From Hyaloperonospora brassicae (Eukaryota; Oomycota; Peronosporomycetes; Peronosporales; Peronosporaceae), in the NCBI GenBank assembly GCA_947650285.1, contig CANTFL010000332.1, forward strand, positions 372,001-436,000: a stretch of DNA of 64,000 nucleotides, in the 5' to 3' direction. The number at the start of each line of letters is the position of its first letter. Positions within the stretch are counted from its first letter, which is position 1. The notes beneath the pieces are model-generated. The model saw nothing but the letters and a program-made list of their open reading frames with translations, searched no databases and was not told the DNA's origin. Both the position numbers and the translations under genes were made by a program. Shown here one piece after another: positions 25,101 to 36,575 of the stretch.

Positions 25101-28100
25101 GCTCTTGAACTCAATCCTGGCAGAAATATCTCTTTAGCCGATAACGGTGTCCAAGTAATGATATATTGTGATTGCAAAACATTTGGAAGGCTCAGGAATC
25201 ACTATTAGCAACTACTAGAAATACAAAATAACTTATTGCATAACATTTATCCGACAACGACAACATTTCCTTCCGCGTCATTTAATGAAGTAACAGTAGA
25301 ATGCAGGAGACTAAGAGCATAAATGGGAAGAATGACCCGTCTTCTCGTCTCTTTTATATGCAGATATTACATTTGCCATAGATCTGCGTCGAAAAATCGT
25401 CTTGTGTCTTTTATGCATATCTTCAAACAGGCCGCTTCTAAGAAAGGAAATAAGAAAGGTGTGTGTACTAATGTATAAGGAAAGGAACTATGCGTGTTTA
25501 AGTAAAAATACTATGGAGGTGGGTAAGATCGGGCCGACATAGCCTACCAATGATCGAAGGATGGTCGAAATTGGATTACACGCCACAATCTACAATTTAC
25601 AATTTTTATATCGACTACATAAGCATGTCTTTCTATTATTCATTAGTGGCAGCTTTGAAGCATAAATATCAGATCAACCGCAATGTGTAGGCAAGACTTG
25701 CTCAGATCAAATGCACATGCAAGTGCTTATCAAAGCATTTACCATTTCATAAATATAAGAATGAAACGACGCTCTCTTCCCACGCCTACATATACAGCAA
25801 CGAAGTGCGGAAGATGAGGCCGTCTAGAATTTTTCTCCTTTGTAGTTAATTTGACATCTTTGCCGCGTATACATAGAGACTATCGATATATGCTAATGGT
25901 CCCTCGGGAATATTTCGCACTCAAGACAGTTCGCTTAGGCGTCATTTCGATGCTGATTTTACTTAACTTGTAGCAATCGTGGTCAGATACACTCGCGCAT
26001 GTTATATAAGCATAATTCTTTTGTAGCCAAAAAAACGTTCAATATTGCATGAAGACGACGAAAGAGCAAACGAAAATCAATGACAATTGTGTAGATCATC
26101 CGACAATCACCTGTATGATCAGTTGCTATTAGCGCATTAGTATCGTATCTGTCGGCAAGTTTTTGTCATACTTTTCAGGTTTATATTATATAAGTAAGCT
26201 TCCTCAGCGCGTCGGGTCCGATGGCTTATGTTGGATGGTCTGCGTTTTACGGCAATCTTTTTGCCGAGTCGCTCACACGCGAAACAAATAAGCGTGGTAT
26301 TGACTTTGTGATGTGTTGGCAAATCCAAAATCCGACTTCTGTAGATCCAAAATCTTCTCTTATACTTCCATTCCAAGAATACTGGTAGTTATGACATTGG
26401 ATACTAAGATTCATTCCGGTGCTTTTCGTAGCAGATATTTTGGCTACAGACATAGTACGTTCATTTGCTGCGAATTGAGAAAATTATCATCGGTCGATAG
26501 ACAATTTCGAGAAGGCTGGTCCGAGTCCAAATCATAGAAAAGGCCAACAAGTATTGCGCAAGCACCTCCATCCGTGCTGGAATCTATATCCAAGATGTGC
26601 GCTTCTTCACGCCAAAATTCTTCAACACGGAGCGACCGAATTCGAGTAGACATAGCATATTTCGGCTTATCCTCATGTAGCAACGGTCTGCCACGCAGAG
26701 TTCGACACTTTTTACCGCAATCGCGTTCCATTTAGAACGAGATTATATGCGGATTGATTTTAAGTGTAAAAACGAAGTGTTAAGTGTCCAAGGAATCTAG
26801 TGATATATCCTAGATTGCAGACTATCATAACTCTTTCAATAGAGCCCTTTAATCAATTCGTGCTGTATCTGATGTATTCATTTCTCCGTTCTTGTTGGAA
26901 GGTCTACCATGTATGTATACGATTATGCAATCACCGTATAAAAATAATCAACACGATGCTTTTAATGTAGCACGAGCGATGCAACAAACCTGATGCAGTT
27001 TATATTCGGTATGCAATTAGTTCCGTACAAATTTTGTTGTAAAAAGCAACGGTACCTAGAAATATGACGATTCTGGGATTACACGGCTAAGATGTTGAAG
27101 TAACTGTTTCCAAGGCAAGAATGAAATGTTGTGTCATAAGCTAGTTGTTCTTCGTCCATACTTTGTTTATCGTATATTCACGCTTCTCCGAATTGTCGCT
27201 AGTGATATTACACGTTTAAAAAGGCATTTCTTCAGTCTTTCCTCCATGATAAAAAACAAATAATATACAATAATTTATTAATGAAGTTACAGTTGGCGAC
27301 GTAAGCTGTCGCAAAACTCAAGTAAAAGTGGCTTTATTTGCTATGATGCAGGACAATTGAGTGCAAATTTCCAATCTCAATAGCACTCTAATGCTTTTTA
27401 GTATTCCGCGTATCATTATATAGGGAATGCAACCATGTGGAGTCTTTGGAAGTGCATTGCAATAAAGGCATTGATCACAACGTACCCGAAATAAGTTATT
27501 ACTTAAGCAGATGACCCCCATCGGCTAGTCATGCGTAAAAGGGTACCGTCTTACCATTTTTGACAGAACGACACGCAATAATCTTTATCAATTAGTGACA
27601 TCTTGTTCGGGCGACGTTGGGAGCTCACCGTGAAGGGTCCCCGGCATACACAGATCTCAAATGCTTGTCGCATTGTTGATGAAAGCGTCACTGTAAGTCA
27701 TTGGGAAAAGCATGAGAATGTTGCTATGACATGGTGTAAGGTTCGTTGTCCAACTTATGTTATGATAATTACTATGAGCCAAAATGCATCCGTCATAAGT
27801 GTTTGTTGCTATGTTTTGATATATCTTAAGGATTCTTTGTGCCAGAGATTATACAAACGTGATGGTTAGTTGAGGCTCGCTGAAGTGACACTGGTACGTC
27901 TATCATAGTTCTTCATTCGGCGACTCGAATTGTGTTAAATCAGATTAACTGATGCTGTCGACTTGTTCAATTTGTGTTCTTGTAGATCATTGAATGGGTC
28001 GTTTCCAAAATCGACGTAAGTGATCTTTGATCACAGCGGCAATTCTTGAAATCCTCGAATTGGCATCAAATAATCAAGAAAGACTTTGCACAAATTTGGA

Positions 28101-28663
28101 TTGTCATTGCCAAGCATACTATAAATTATCAGTCAACAATGTACACAAGAAGTAGGAATGTGTATCATCCTTTCTACGGTCGTTCATCCGAACGAGAACG
28201 AGGTAAGCAACAAGATAGTGTCCCGATTTAGCCATTCAGAAAGTAGAAAATAATAAATTCGTTAGTGCTCTCCTTCCTCTTCTAATTATAGGCTTGCGCT
28301 GGTATTCTAATACTCGGGCTTTATTTTTGTTTTGTTTATAACCAACTAAAATCATGCACGCGCGCTTTTTAACCTCGCAAATTATACCTGAAGCTACGTT
28401 TATATAAGTGCACTATCCTAAGCTTTTACGCGATAAGAAGCCTTTCAAGAGTTAGATTGTAAACTACCCCATTGAACGGGGTAAACAGAGACTGAACTTG
28501 CTATGGATTGAGTGTCTTGCAAAAGTTGGTCGATTATTGTAGACGTGCGACAATATCTGACTCATCAGGGAACTTTATTGGTGAAGTTTAACGTAATTTT
28601 ACCCCATTCGATCGAGATAGCAAGTACATGACATTTAACTACGGCAGGCATAATAACGCGAAT
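22171..28663. other. AT-rich gene desert
   Basis: No supported gene. One minus-strand frame with a true ATG (26731-26444, 95 codons) reads plausibly around VEEFWREEAHILDIDSS but has no known relatives and no continuation. The rest is short open frames. Confidence 0.55.
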
Positions 28664-29054
28664 TGTAACGGGGCACACCCTTGCGTAACTTAACGCAAGG
28701 GTTTTGGGTGCCCCGACGGACGTACACGTGGCAAGCGAGGAAGCGTAGGTAGGGTAAAAGTAGAACTGTTATATTAATATAATTAAGTCTTTAAACTACT
28801 GTCTCTTCGTTTGACTTAGTTTAACTATACTAATATAACTGAATGTATGGTGACGTCTCGTCACCACTCATTGCGCGCGTCTTGCGGCGATTGGTGGGTT
28901 GATATCATCACGATATCAACCAATGAACAGACCCTTTGGTCGACCCTTCAATATCACCACTTTGGTGATATTGTTTAAAGAATATCCATCTTTATATTCT
29001 TTATTGTCACTTTCCTTAAAGTGACAATTTCATGTAACGGGCTGCCCCGTTACA
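28664..29054 (-). repeat. copy A 3' LTR
   Basis: 391 bp with 10-bp terminal inverted repeats. It reads as a chain of hairpins: 28669-28715 (two nested stems of 8 and 9 bp), 28849-28865, 28898-28921, 28949-28973 (11-bp arms), 28977-29002 (9-bp arms), 29003-29028 (11-bp arms) and 29033-29054 (9-bp arms). Confidence 0.95.
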
Positions 29055-29067
29055 TCACCCCCCTTAA
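29055..29067 (-). other. polypurine tract of copy A
   Basis: On the sense strand TTAAGGGGGGTGA ends directly at the 3' LTR. It is in the right place for priming plus-strand DNA; the final TGA is not pure purine. Confidence 0.6.
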
Positions 29068-29184
29068 CTGATAGTCACCGTGTGACTATCGAAAATATGG
29101 AGGCCACCCGTTGGCCACCATTGGGACAGGGAGCACTTGTTGGGTCCGTTCCATTCACTTTCCGCTTGACCTCGCATAGTTAAC

Positions 29185-30720
29185 ATGTCTATGCGAGGTG
29201 ACTCAAGACCCACACAGCCCGGTGCTGTGCCAGCCTCTGCGGCAGACGATTCGTCGTCTGCCGCCCCTTCTTCGCCTGCAGCAACAGGTGCTGCAGGTGC
29301 ACGCGGTATCACACCGCGTGCGCACGATGACCCTGATGTAGAGGTCATCTACTCTGGCGAGTCAGACGTGTCTGACTCGGGCAATGCTCCAGTTGCGTCT
29401 CGCTCACCGGCGACGCCTCAGTATTCGCCAAGACCACTGCCGAACGATCGGACTCGTGATTTGCATCACAGTCTGTTCGACAGTGATGACGATGGCGCGA
29501 GCCGTCGTCAATCTGGGAGCCGTGGTACCGACAAGGGTACCACTGTGAAGCGTGATGAGTTGAAGCCGTGGCGTTTGCCCGAACGGCTAATCATCAGCCT
29601 GTCTCACGAGACAGGCCAACACCATCGAATACCCTTATTCGATGCAACCGAGCTTCACGGCTTGAGTTCCAGCGCGAAGAACTTTCGCGCTGAAGAAGAT
29701 TTTTATCTCGATGTCTTCCTTAGACATTGATGGTACAACAGCAACCAAAAGCGTGACAAGGCCTCGCTTTTGGCTGCGTGGAACGCGTTCGTCCAAAAGG
29801 TAAAGAATTTTGGACGAGAAGGGTGGCTCAAGAAACTTGAGGCGACACGCCTCAGGTTCGAAAGGCGAACGCCAACCGGTGCTAGGTACCGGTTGCATTG
29901 TTTATCGAGTGAGGCAGGCATTCCTTGCCTCACATGGGGAGACCCTTGTGCGAGTTGTGTTGACAACTCGCAGCGTGCACATAGGGATGTGTATTCCCTA
30001 GATTCGCCCTGGGGAAGGGCACACATCTCGGCTGAGATGCGTGACGCGATTGCAAACTTGCAATCCGTCTACAAGCGCCTAGGGCGCGTGTTTACCGATG
30101 GGCCACAGGACTCATCGGATGGGTCTCGTCATACTGGCGGACGAGACCTTCAACATCCATCAACAGCTGAGAGCGGGGCTCCCAGCTGTTCCAAGAGGGT
30201 GGATACCCCCGCCACTGGACGAGGTAGCTCGTCCTTGATCCTGAATCGTCACGTTGATTCAAGATACGCTCCACTAGAAAGCGTTGATCACCGTGCGCAT
30301 CCACCAAAGGATGTGGTGGAGGAGGAAAGACCTCCTCCAGATGATTCGGTTCACCATCTCGACCCTTACGAGATGGATCGCGCAATCGATGAATTGCGCT
30401 ATGACTTGAAGCACGAGCGCGACCGGCGCTACGCTTTGACCGATACCGTGCGGAAGAACCGCAAGGGTCACGAGGCTGATCGGGCGAGGGATCGCGCCGA
30501 TTATGCCACAGCGCAGCTTCAGGTCGAGCGGGATGTCCGCTTCCTATTCGGCGAGCTGGCGACAGCTCGCGGGGAGATATCTCGGTTGAGTTCCGAGGTA
30601 TCATATCTGCGCGACCAGACGGATCGTCTGGAGCGCGAACGCAAGAACTTGATGGATGTTCTTGAACGTGGGGGCTATCTTCATCGGAAGAAGAAGGCTC
30701 GTACTGACAGTACGACCTAA
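29185..30720 (+). pseudogene. antisense open frame of Gypsy copy A, one stop
   Basis: Runs opposite to gag-pol, from an ATG at 29185 to a stop at 30718-30720, interrupted by one TGA at 29728-29730 where copy B has CGA. The ATG lies in the 9-nt loop of an 11-bp perfect hairpin (arms 29169-29179 and 29189-29199). The product has an acidic Ser-rich start, a central conserved block with W-Y-N-S-N-Q-K-R and a cluster of four Cys (C-x8-C-x6-C-x2-C, ending GDPCASC) that could bind metal, and a coiled-coil C-terminus (heptad-like, ERD/RAD-rich). It overlaps the chromodomain frame on the other strand for about 630 bp. Role unknown. Confidence 0.5.
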
Positions 30721-33700
30721 GCCTCCCCACGTAAAACGTAGGATGCGTGCGCATCCTACGTGGCAATTCGAGTGTGTATGCATTGCCCTTGCGATGCAAC
30801 ACTCGAAATGGCCCAATGTATTTCGGCAGTAGTTTACTACTGCCGACACTAGTGACTGCATGTCCAGGTAAGTTTACCGTAGACAGTAGTACTAGGTCGT
30901 TAACCTTAAATGAAAGAATATTTGCTCTTCCATTCTTGTCTGCGTTCCGTTTCTGACGGTCCACCGCATTTGCGATGGAGTCCTGAACGAAACGGACTAC
31001 CGCTTCTCGAGTCAGCAGGAAGTTCTCTGCTGACTCTTTGTTTTGTCTGGCAGTGCGCTTCGTGCGCACTGCTAAGAGATTGCTCTCTTCTTCAGCGAGG
31101 TTGTCTTCTTCCTCGCTGACATAATCGTTGGCGATGCTGAATATACCAGCATCGTCATCATCATCCGAATCAATAATAGCGTCGTCGCTATTATTGAGAT
31201 GATCTTCTTCATCGATGTCGACTTGATCGACATCGGCATCATACGTGACGACGTTAGCGTCGACACGTGATGAGCAAGAGCCAAAACGGTTTTTGCTCGA
31301 GCGAGTCCCTCCCCCCTTATCCAAGAGTCACACTCTATAAGGGTGGGCACTCGTGGATGGCGTAGGCCATTCACGTAAAACGGTGTGTGCTGTGTGGAAG
31401 CATGCACCGAATTATTGATGGCGAATTCCACCATGGGTAGGAATTCGCTCCAACTCGGAAACGAGTGGACATATCCTCGAAGGATCTCTTCGAGGACACG
31501 GTTCGCAAGTTCCGTCTGACCATCTGTTTCTGTATGGTCAGAAGTGGACATCTTCAATCATGTTCCGAGAGTACGGAACACGGTTTGCCAAAATGCCGCC
31601 GTGAACCGAGGGTCACGGTCGGATACGAGTTCACGGGGTCACCCGTGGAGTCTAAAGACCGTGTCTAGAAAGACACGAGCACAACCTTGAGCCTTGATCG
31701 ACTCAGGGACAGCAGCAAGATGGACCATCTTGCTGAATCGGTCAACAAACACAAGAATACCATTATTCTTGTGAGCGTCTTCGGGAAACCCGAAGACGAA
31801 GTCCATTGAAAAGGACTGCCAGCACTCTGTCGGAACAGGCAAAGGCTGCAATGGCGCACGGGATGAAGGACTAGGCTTCACCCGTTGACAAACCTCGCAA
31901 GCACGTATGTACTTGCGAACAAACTGATACTGGCGGGGCCAGTAAAAGTCACGACTTACCGTGAGGTAAGTCTTTTCCCTTCCACGATGGCCGCTTGTTG
32001 GGGCATCGTGACACTCGTACATGATGCGCAAACGCAAATCATGATGAGCGGGTACGACGACACGAGGCGTGTCGTCGGCAACAGCTGTATAGTACAGCAA
32101 TCCGTTGCGTGTACTATACCGATCCGATGAGGATCGGTACAAAGCCGGTAAATCCCTCATGGATTTACTGGATGGATTCACCAGATGATCCATCAATCGC
32201 AGAAGATCCTTATCTTCCGCGTATGCCTTTCGTACGTCGTCAAGTAAACTTGACGACGGGACACTGACTGACAGTGTCGCAACAGTGGGCTTATCCTCAC
32301 TGTTGGATTGTGCGTCCGGCTCGAAATCGGGCCGGCGCGAAAGCGCATCAGCGACGACATTGAGTCGTCCCGGTTTATACTCCACGGAGAAGTTATACTC
32401 CGCGAAGAAAGACAGCCACCTCGCCATTCTTTGCGAGAGGTGTGGGCTGTTTACGGCCGTGCGTAATGACGCATGGTCCGTGTAGACAACAAACGGTCTA
32501 TCTCCCAAGAGATAGACGCGAAACTTAGCCAGTGCGTATTTCATGGCAAGGAGTTCCTTGTCATGCACTGGGTAATTACGCTCAGCTGCTTGCAGCTGAC
32601 GCGACTGATAACAGATGACGCGCTCCGCGCCATCTGCATCGAACTGCATTAACGCACAGCCGATTGCAAAATCGCTGGCGTCACAGACCACATGAAATGG
32701 TCTGTCCTGATCTGCAATCGCCAAGATCGGCGATTGCATCAAGCTTTGCTTGATACCTTCAAAGGAACGCTGGCACTCAGCGTTCCATGACCACTTGACA
32801 TTTTTCTTGAGCAAGCAAGAAAGATGAACAGTCATCTCGGCGTAGTTGCGCGAGTACTTGTGCAAGTACGCCGCTAGACCAAGGAACTTCCTTAGTCCCT
32901 TGACATCGACTGGCACTGGCCAGTCGGTGATCGCCTTGATCTTTTCGGGATCAGGGCGTACGCCGTGTTTACCCACGATGCACCCAAGAAGTGGTATTTC
33001 GCTAGCCGCGAATATACACTTCTTGAGGTTGGCGTACAACTTATACTTGCGCATAAGTTGAAGAACCTGACGAACGTGAGTTCTGTGAACTTCAACGTCC
33101 GTCTTTCCGTCCATAGCCCGGCTATGGACGAACACATCGTCGAAGTAACTCGGTGCGAAGTCTCGCACCGGTCTCAACAGATTTGTTACACATCTGTTGA
33201 ATGTTGCAGGGGCATTACTCAGCCCCTGTGGCATCACTAGCCACTCCCACAGCATCCCGCTGGGGGTACTCACTGCCGTGAACGGGACGTCCCGTTCACG
33301 CATCAGGATCTGATAGAATCCATCCATCAGATCCATGGACGAAAAGATGGTACTCTTTGACATACCATCTATGATTACGTCCTTCCTCGGTATCGGCGTC
33401 TGAGCCGGTACCGTTGCAGCATTCAACTTGTTGAATGCGTGCACTATCCGCCACCCTCCTGTGGCCTTTCGCACACAGAAGGTCGGAGAGCTGTGAGGGG
33501 ATGTTGATTCCCTCACATGGCCCGCTGCTAAGCGATCGGCAAAGAACTTGTCGATCGCTAGTACTTGTTCACGAGGCAGTGGCCACTGCTTCATGACACA
33601 GTACTTCGAGCCCGGTTTGAGCTCGATCTCGTGTCGAGTGCCTTTGTCCTTAGGCAACTCGCAAGGTACGGATTCAGGGAACACATCCCTGAATTCGATC

Positions 33701-35001
33701 AAATCCTTATACAAAGGATTTGCCTGAAGTGACTCCCAGGATTGAGACGTGTATCGCTCAATCCGAGTCTTCTCATCGAGAACACTTTCGTCCATCGATG
33801 AGCTGCTGAGAACCCGTTCGTTCTCAGCAAATACTGTTGCCGACCGAATATCGGCCACATACTCATCCTCTGTGACGAGTATGCAGATCTGCTTGACTTT
33901 GCCACTACGCAGATCACGCAAGAACCGTTTCGGTTCTAGCGTTGGCAACTGAGTTATCTCCGAAGTCAACTTCGGAGGCACAATCAGATCAAGCGTATAA
34001 GCGCCTACGCTTGATCCGTCATTAACCAAGACGTTCAACGTCTCGGTTTCTTCCTGGGAACTTGCTTCCACAGGTTGCTGAGGGCCTAATCCCTCAGCAA
34101 GCGACTCTTGAGGAATTCCTTCCTCAAGTACGTGGGGACTTATTCCCTCGACGTCTTCCGACTGTGGCTGTGCAACCACAGTCAGGCACCGATCCTCTAC
34201 GGTCGACTCTCCAGTCGACCTAGGATTTTCATGTTGCCCCTTGGGGGCAACAGGTTTCTTTCTTCTAAGATGCTGCCCGCTAGGCATGCATCCATGTCCC
34301 GGTCCACTCGACTTATTCGAGTGGTGGACCTTCGGCGCAGCCTGTACTTCTGTACAGCCGCCGGGAGCTTGCTCCACAGTGTAGTGATCAACTACACTGT
34401 GATCTTGTGCAGTCGTGCTAACGACCGTACCGCAAGTGAGGCCATCGCACTCACTCGCAGAACATCCACACGCTTGTGGACGCTCCAAGATGTTCATCAG
34501 ATGGCCATCTGATGAACAAGCGGCAGGCATCTTCACGGATCGATGCTGCCAGCTCACCCTTGGCTCGTACTTTCTGAGCCAAGGTAATCCCAGGATGACA
34601 TCAAATTTGTCATCCAGATCTAGTACGATGAAGTCATCATCGTACTGTTCGCCCTCTAACGTGTAGTGGATTCCTACTACACGTTTCTCAACGGTTATCG
34701 ATGCGCCTGTTGCAAGGCGCACCGTCATCCTTGTGAGGGGAATGTCGCGCTCAACGAACTTGAGCCTACGACCCTCTAGTGACTGGCGACGAACAAAGTT
34801 GTTCGACGCCCCACAGTCTACTAGGGCACGAAGCGACAAATCATTTGTCGCTTCCAACTTCAAGGTGATGAGCGAAACGTCATCACCAGGTGCAGAGACA
34901 CACAATGATTGTGTATCTGGAGCAACTTTCGTCAAGAGATTTGCAAATTCTCTTGAGGTTGCTGGATCAGTAGGGCGCTCCGCCCCTACTGACCCCGACC
35001 A
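30092..35001 (-). pseudogene. pol of Gypsy copy A with chromodomain tail, broken
   Basis: Entered by -1 frameshift from gag near 35001. The open part to 31639 holds a retroviral-type aspartic protease (VDCGASN in place of DTGA), reverse transcriptase (SYFDDVFVHS), RNase H (VVCDASDFA, KELLAMKYAL, YTDHASL) and integrase with the H-H-C-C zinc site (ECHDAPTSGHRG, CEVCQRVK) and first catalytic Asp (SMDFVFGFP). A TGA at 31641-31639 and another at 31560-31558 cut the integrase before and after its second Asp. Past these, the frame changes by -1 near a G6 run (about 31310) into 31324-30092, which has the GPF module (YIGPFRV) and a C-terminal chromodomain ([21 protein letters not shown]). Chromodomains steer integration to particular chromatin in chromoviruses. 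Confidence 0.85.
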
Positions 35002-35007
35002 TTTTTT
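34967..35007 (-). promoter_or_regulatory. -1 programmed frameshift site, gag/pol, copy A
   Basis: In gag phase the codons read TCA AAA AAT, giving the slippery heptamer A-AAA-AAT (35007-35001). An 8-nt spacer (GGTCGGGG) is followed by a stem of 11 bp (arms 34992-34981 with one bulged G, and 34977-34967) with a GAG loop. The gag stop TAG falls inside the stem, and the -1 frame is open without stops into protease. The three parts match the known rules for -1 frameshifting; use is inferred. Confidence 0.75.
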
Positions 35008-36140
35008 GATGGTCCGTCTCGCTGTTGCGGCTTCGCAACAGCGCTGGACCCACGCCCATTGCCCTTTCTGGCGAATGGTCGTCCATTTCGCTCAGTACTG
35101 TTTGGTACTGGGCGTGGAGCACTACACTCGTATGCGTAGTGCCCTAACTTCTGACAGCGATTGCACCTCTGCAATCGCTTGTTGTTTGAAGAGCGAGGTC
35201 TCTCGTTCTCAACATAGCAGAGGTCCATTGGTTCTGGACCTCCGATCTCTTGTCGTCTCGGTGGACGGTAAGAGTTTGAGCTAGCATGAGCCTGTCTCAT
35301 GCTAAAGTCTTCCTGTTCCGCGGCTGATATCGCTTCTTCAAGCGTATTCAGCTCAAGGCGGAACAGATGGCTCCTGACGGGCCCTTCTGCGAGCCCTTGC
35401 ATGAACACCGTAATCAACGTGTGTTCATGTACTGGGTTAGCAGTTATACTACTCGCAAGGAGTCGTATATGTTGTGCGTAAGCGTGCACATCACGCTTAC
35501 CCTGCTTGAGTTTCAGGAGCTCTGAACGAGCCCTGAACTCAGCCCGTGGCGGCTCAAACGTTTGTCTGAGCCGGGACTTGAAGTCATCTAGCGACCTAAA
35601 CACGTTTGGGTCGCTACTCTCGAGTCCCAGGGACCAAGTTTTGGCACGCCCTGCCAAGTGGGTCTGAGCAAATGTGAGTTTCATTTGCTCATCTTCGACG
35701 CGACGAGCCCTTAGGGCTCTGTCGAGTTCGACAAACCATAGTAACAGGGAGTCCTCCGGGACTCCACTGTACTTGGAGATGTCAACTTTCATGACTTCGG
35801 GACGACGCGCATGCGCCGTCCCGCCCACAGCAGCATGGAATTGCTGCTGTCTCAACAGCTCCGTCTGTTGAGCACCGAGTTCTCTCAACTGCTCGGCCTG
35901 TTGAGAGCCTTGCTGGTGAAGCAAGGCTACTTTCTCCCTCTCGAGAGCAAGTTCATTCTGAATGAACTTGGCAATAGCGGCATGTTGTTGGTCTCTGTCT
36001 AGAGACTCCAACATGGCGCTAACGACGAGTTCGCCTACGGTAGAACTCATTCGTTCTACCGCACCCCATTCGATGTCACTCAAATGGGTAAACCCTTCAC
36101 GCGTGGCGTGAAAGGTGTCTTCTTCATCCAACATGTTCAT
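34986..36140 (-). CDS. gag of Gypsy copy A
   Basis: 384 residues from a true ATG (36140-36138). N-terminal coiled-coil region with Gln-rich heptads, a Gag capsid domain (roughly residues 120-260, WFVELDRALRARR and FKSRLRQTFEPP), and a CCHC zinc knuckle C-N-R-C-Q-K-L-G-H-Y-A-Y-E-C near residue 335, then a basic tail. It packages the element RNA. The stop is bypassed by the -1 site just before it. Intact in this copy. Confidence 0.9.
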   Translation of the reverse strand: MNMLDEEDTFHATREGFTHLSDIEWGAVERMSSTVGELVVSAMLESLDRDQQHAAIAKFIQNELALEREKVALLHQQGSQQAEQLRELGAQQTELLRQQQFHAAVGGTAHARRPEVMKVDISKYSGVPEDSLLLWFVELDRALRARRVEDEQMKLTFAQTHLAGRAKTWSLGLESSDPNVFRSLDDFKSRLRQTFEPPRAEFRARSELLKLKQGKRDVHAYAQHIRLLASSITANPVHEHTLITVFMQGLAEGPVRSHLFRLELNTLEEAISAAEQEDFSMRQAHASSNSYRPPRRQEIGGPEPMDLCYVENERPRSSNNKRLQRCNRCQKLGHYAYECSAPRPVPNSTERNGRPFARKGNGRGSSAVAKPQQRDGPSKNGRGQ

Positions 36141-36169
36141 GTTGGATGATGTGGTCCTTGGAAGGACTA

Positions 36170-36182
36170 CAAAGTGCTACCA
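36170..36182 (-). other. primer binding site of copy A
   Basis: Sense TGGTAGCACTTTG starts 2 nt inside the 5' LTR border. TGG pairs with the CCA end of a tRNA. The first seven bases equal those of the initiator-Met primer sites of yeast Ty elements (TGGTAGC), but the rest differs; the primer tRNA is not identified. Confidence 0.6.
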
Positions 36183-36184
36183 GG

Positions 36185-36575
36185 TGTAACGGGGCACACC
36201 CTTGCGTAACTTAACGCAAGGGTTTTGGGTGCCCCGACGGACGTACACGTGGCAAGCGAGGAAGCGTAGGTAGGGTAAAAGTAGAACTGTTATATTAATA
36301 TAATTAGGTCTTTAAACTACTGTCTCTTCGTTTGACTTAGTTTAACTATACTAATATAACTGGATGTATGGTGACGTCTCGTCACCACTCATTGCGCGCG
36401 TCTTGCGGCGATTGGTGGGTTGATATCATCACGATATCAACCAATGAACAGACCCTTTGGTCGACCCTTCAATATCACCACTTTGGTGATATTGTTTAAA
36501 GAATATCCATCTTTATATTCTTTATTGTCACTTTCCTTAAAGTGACAATTTCATGTAACGGGCTGCCCCGTTACA
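36185..36575 (-). repeat. copy A 5' LTR
   Basis: Differs from the 3' LTR by two substitutions. It carries the element promoter for the sense transcript, by family rule. Confidence 0.95.

Larger units (their letters stand above)
28664..36575 (-). mobile_element. Ty3/Gypsy LTR retrotransposon, copy A
   Basis: Complete 7.9-kb element, sense strand minus. Two 391-bp LTRs (28664-29054 and 36185-36575) start TGTAACGGGG and end CCCCGTTACA, differ at only two positions and are flanked by the 5-bp duplication CGAAT (28659-28663 and 36576-36580), so insertion is recent. Order in sense: 5' LTR, primer site, gag, pol (protease, RT, RNase H, integrase), chromodomain tail, polypurine tract, 3' LTR. A further open frame runs antisense between the tail and the 3' LTR. 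The integrase carries two stop codons, so this copy is not autonomous as read. LTRs and interior are densely packed with short inverted repeats (see findings). Confidence 0.95.
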
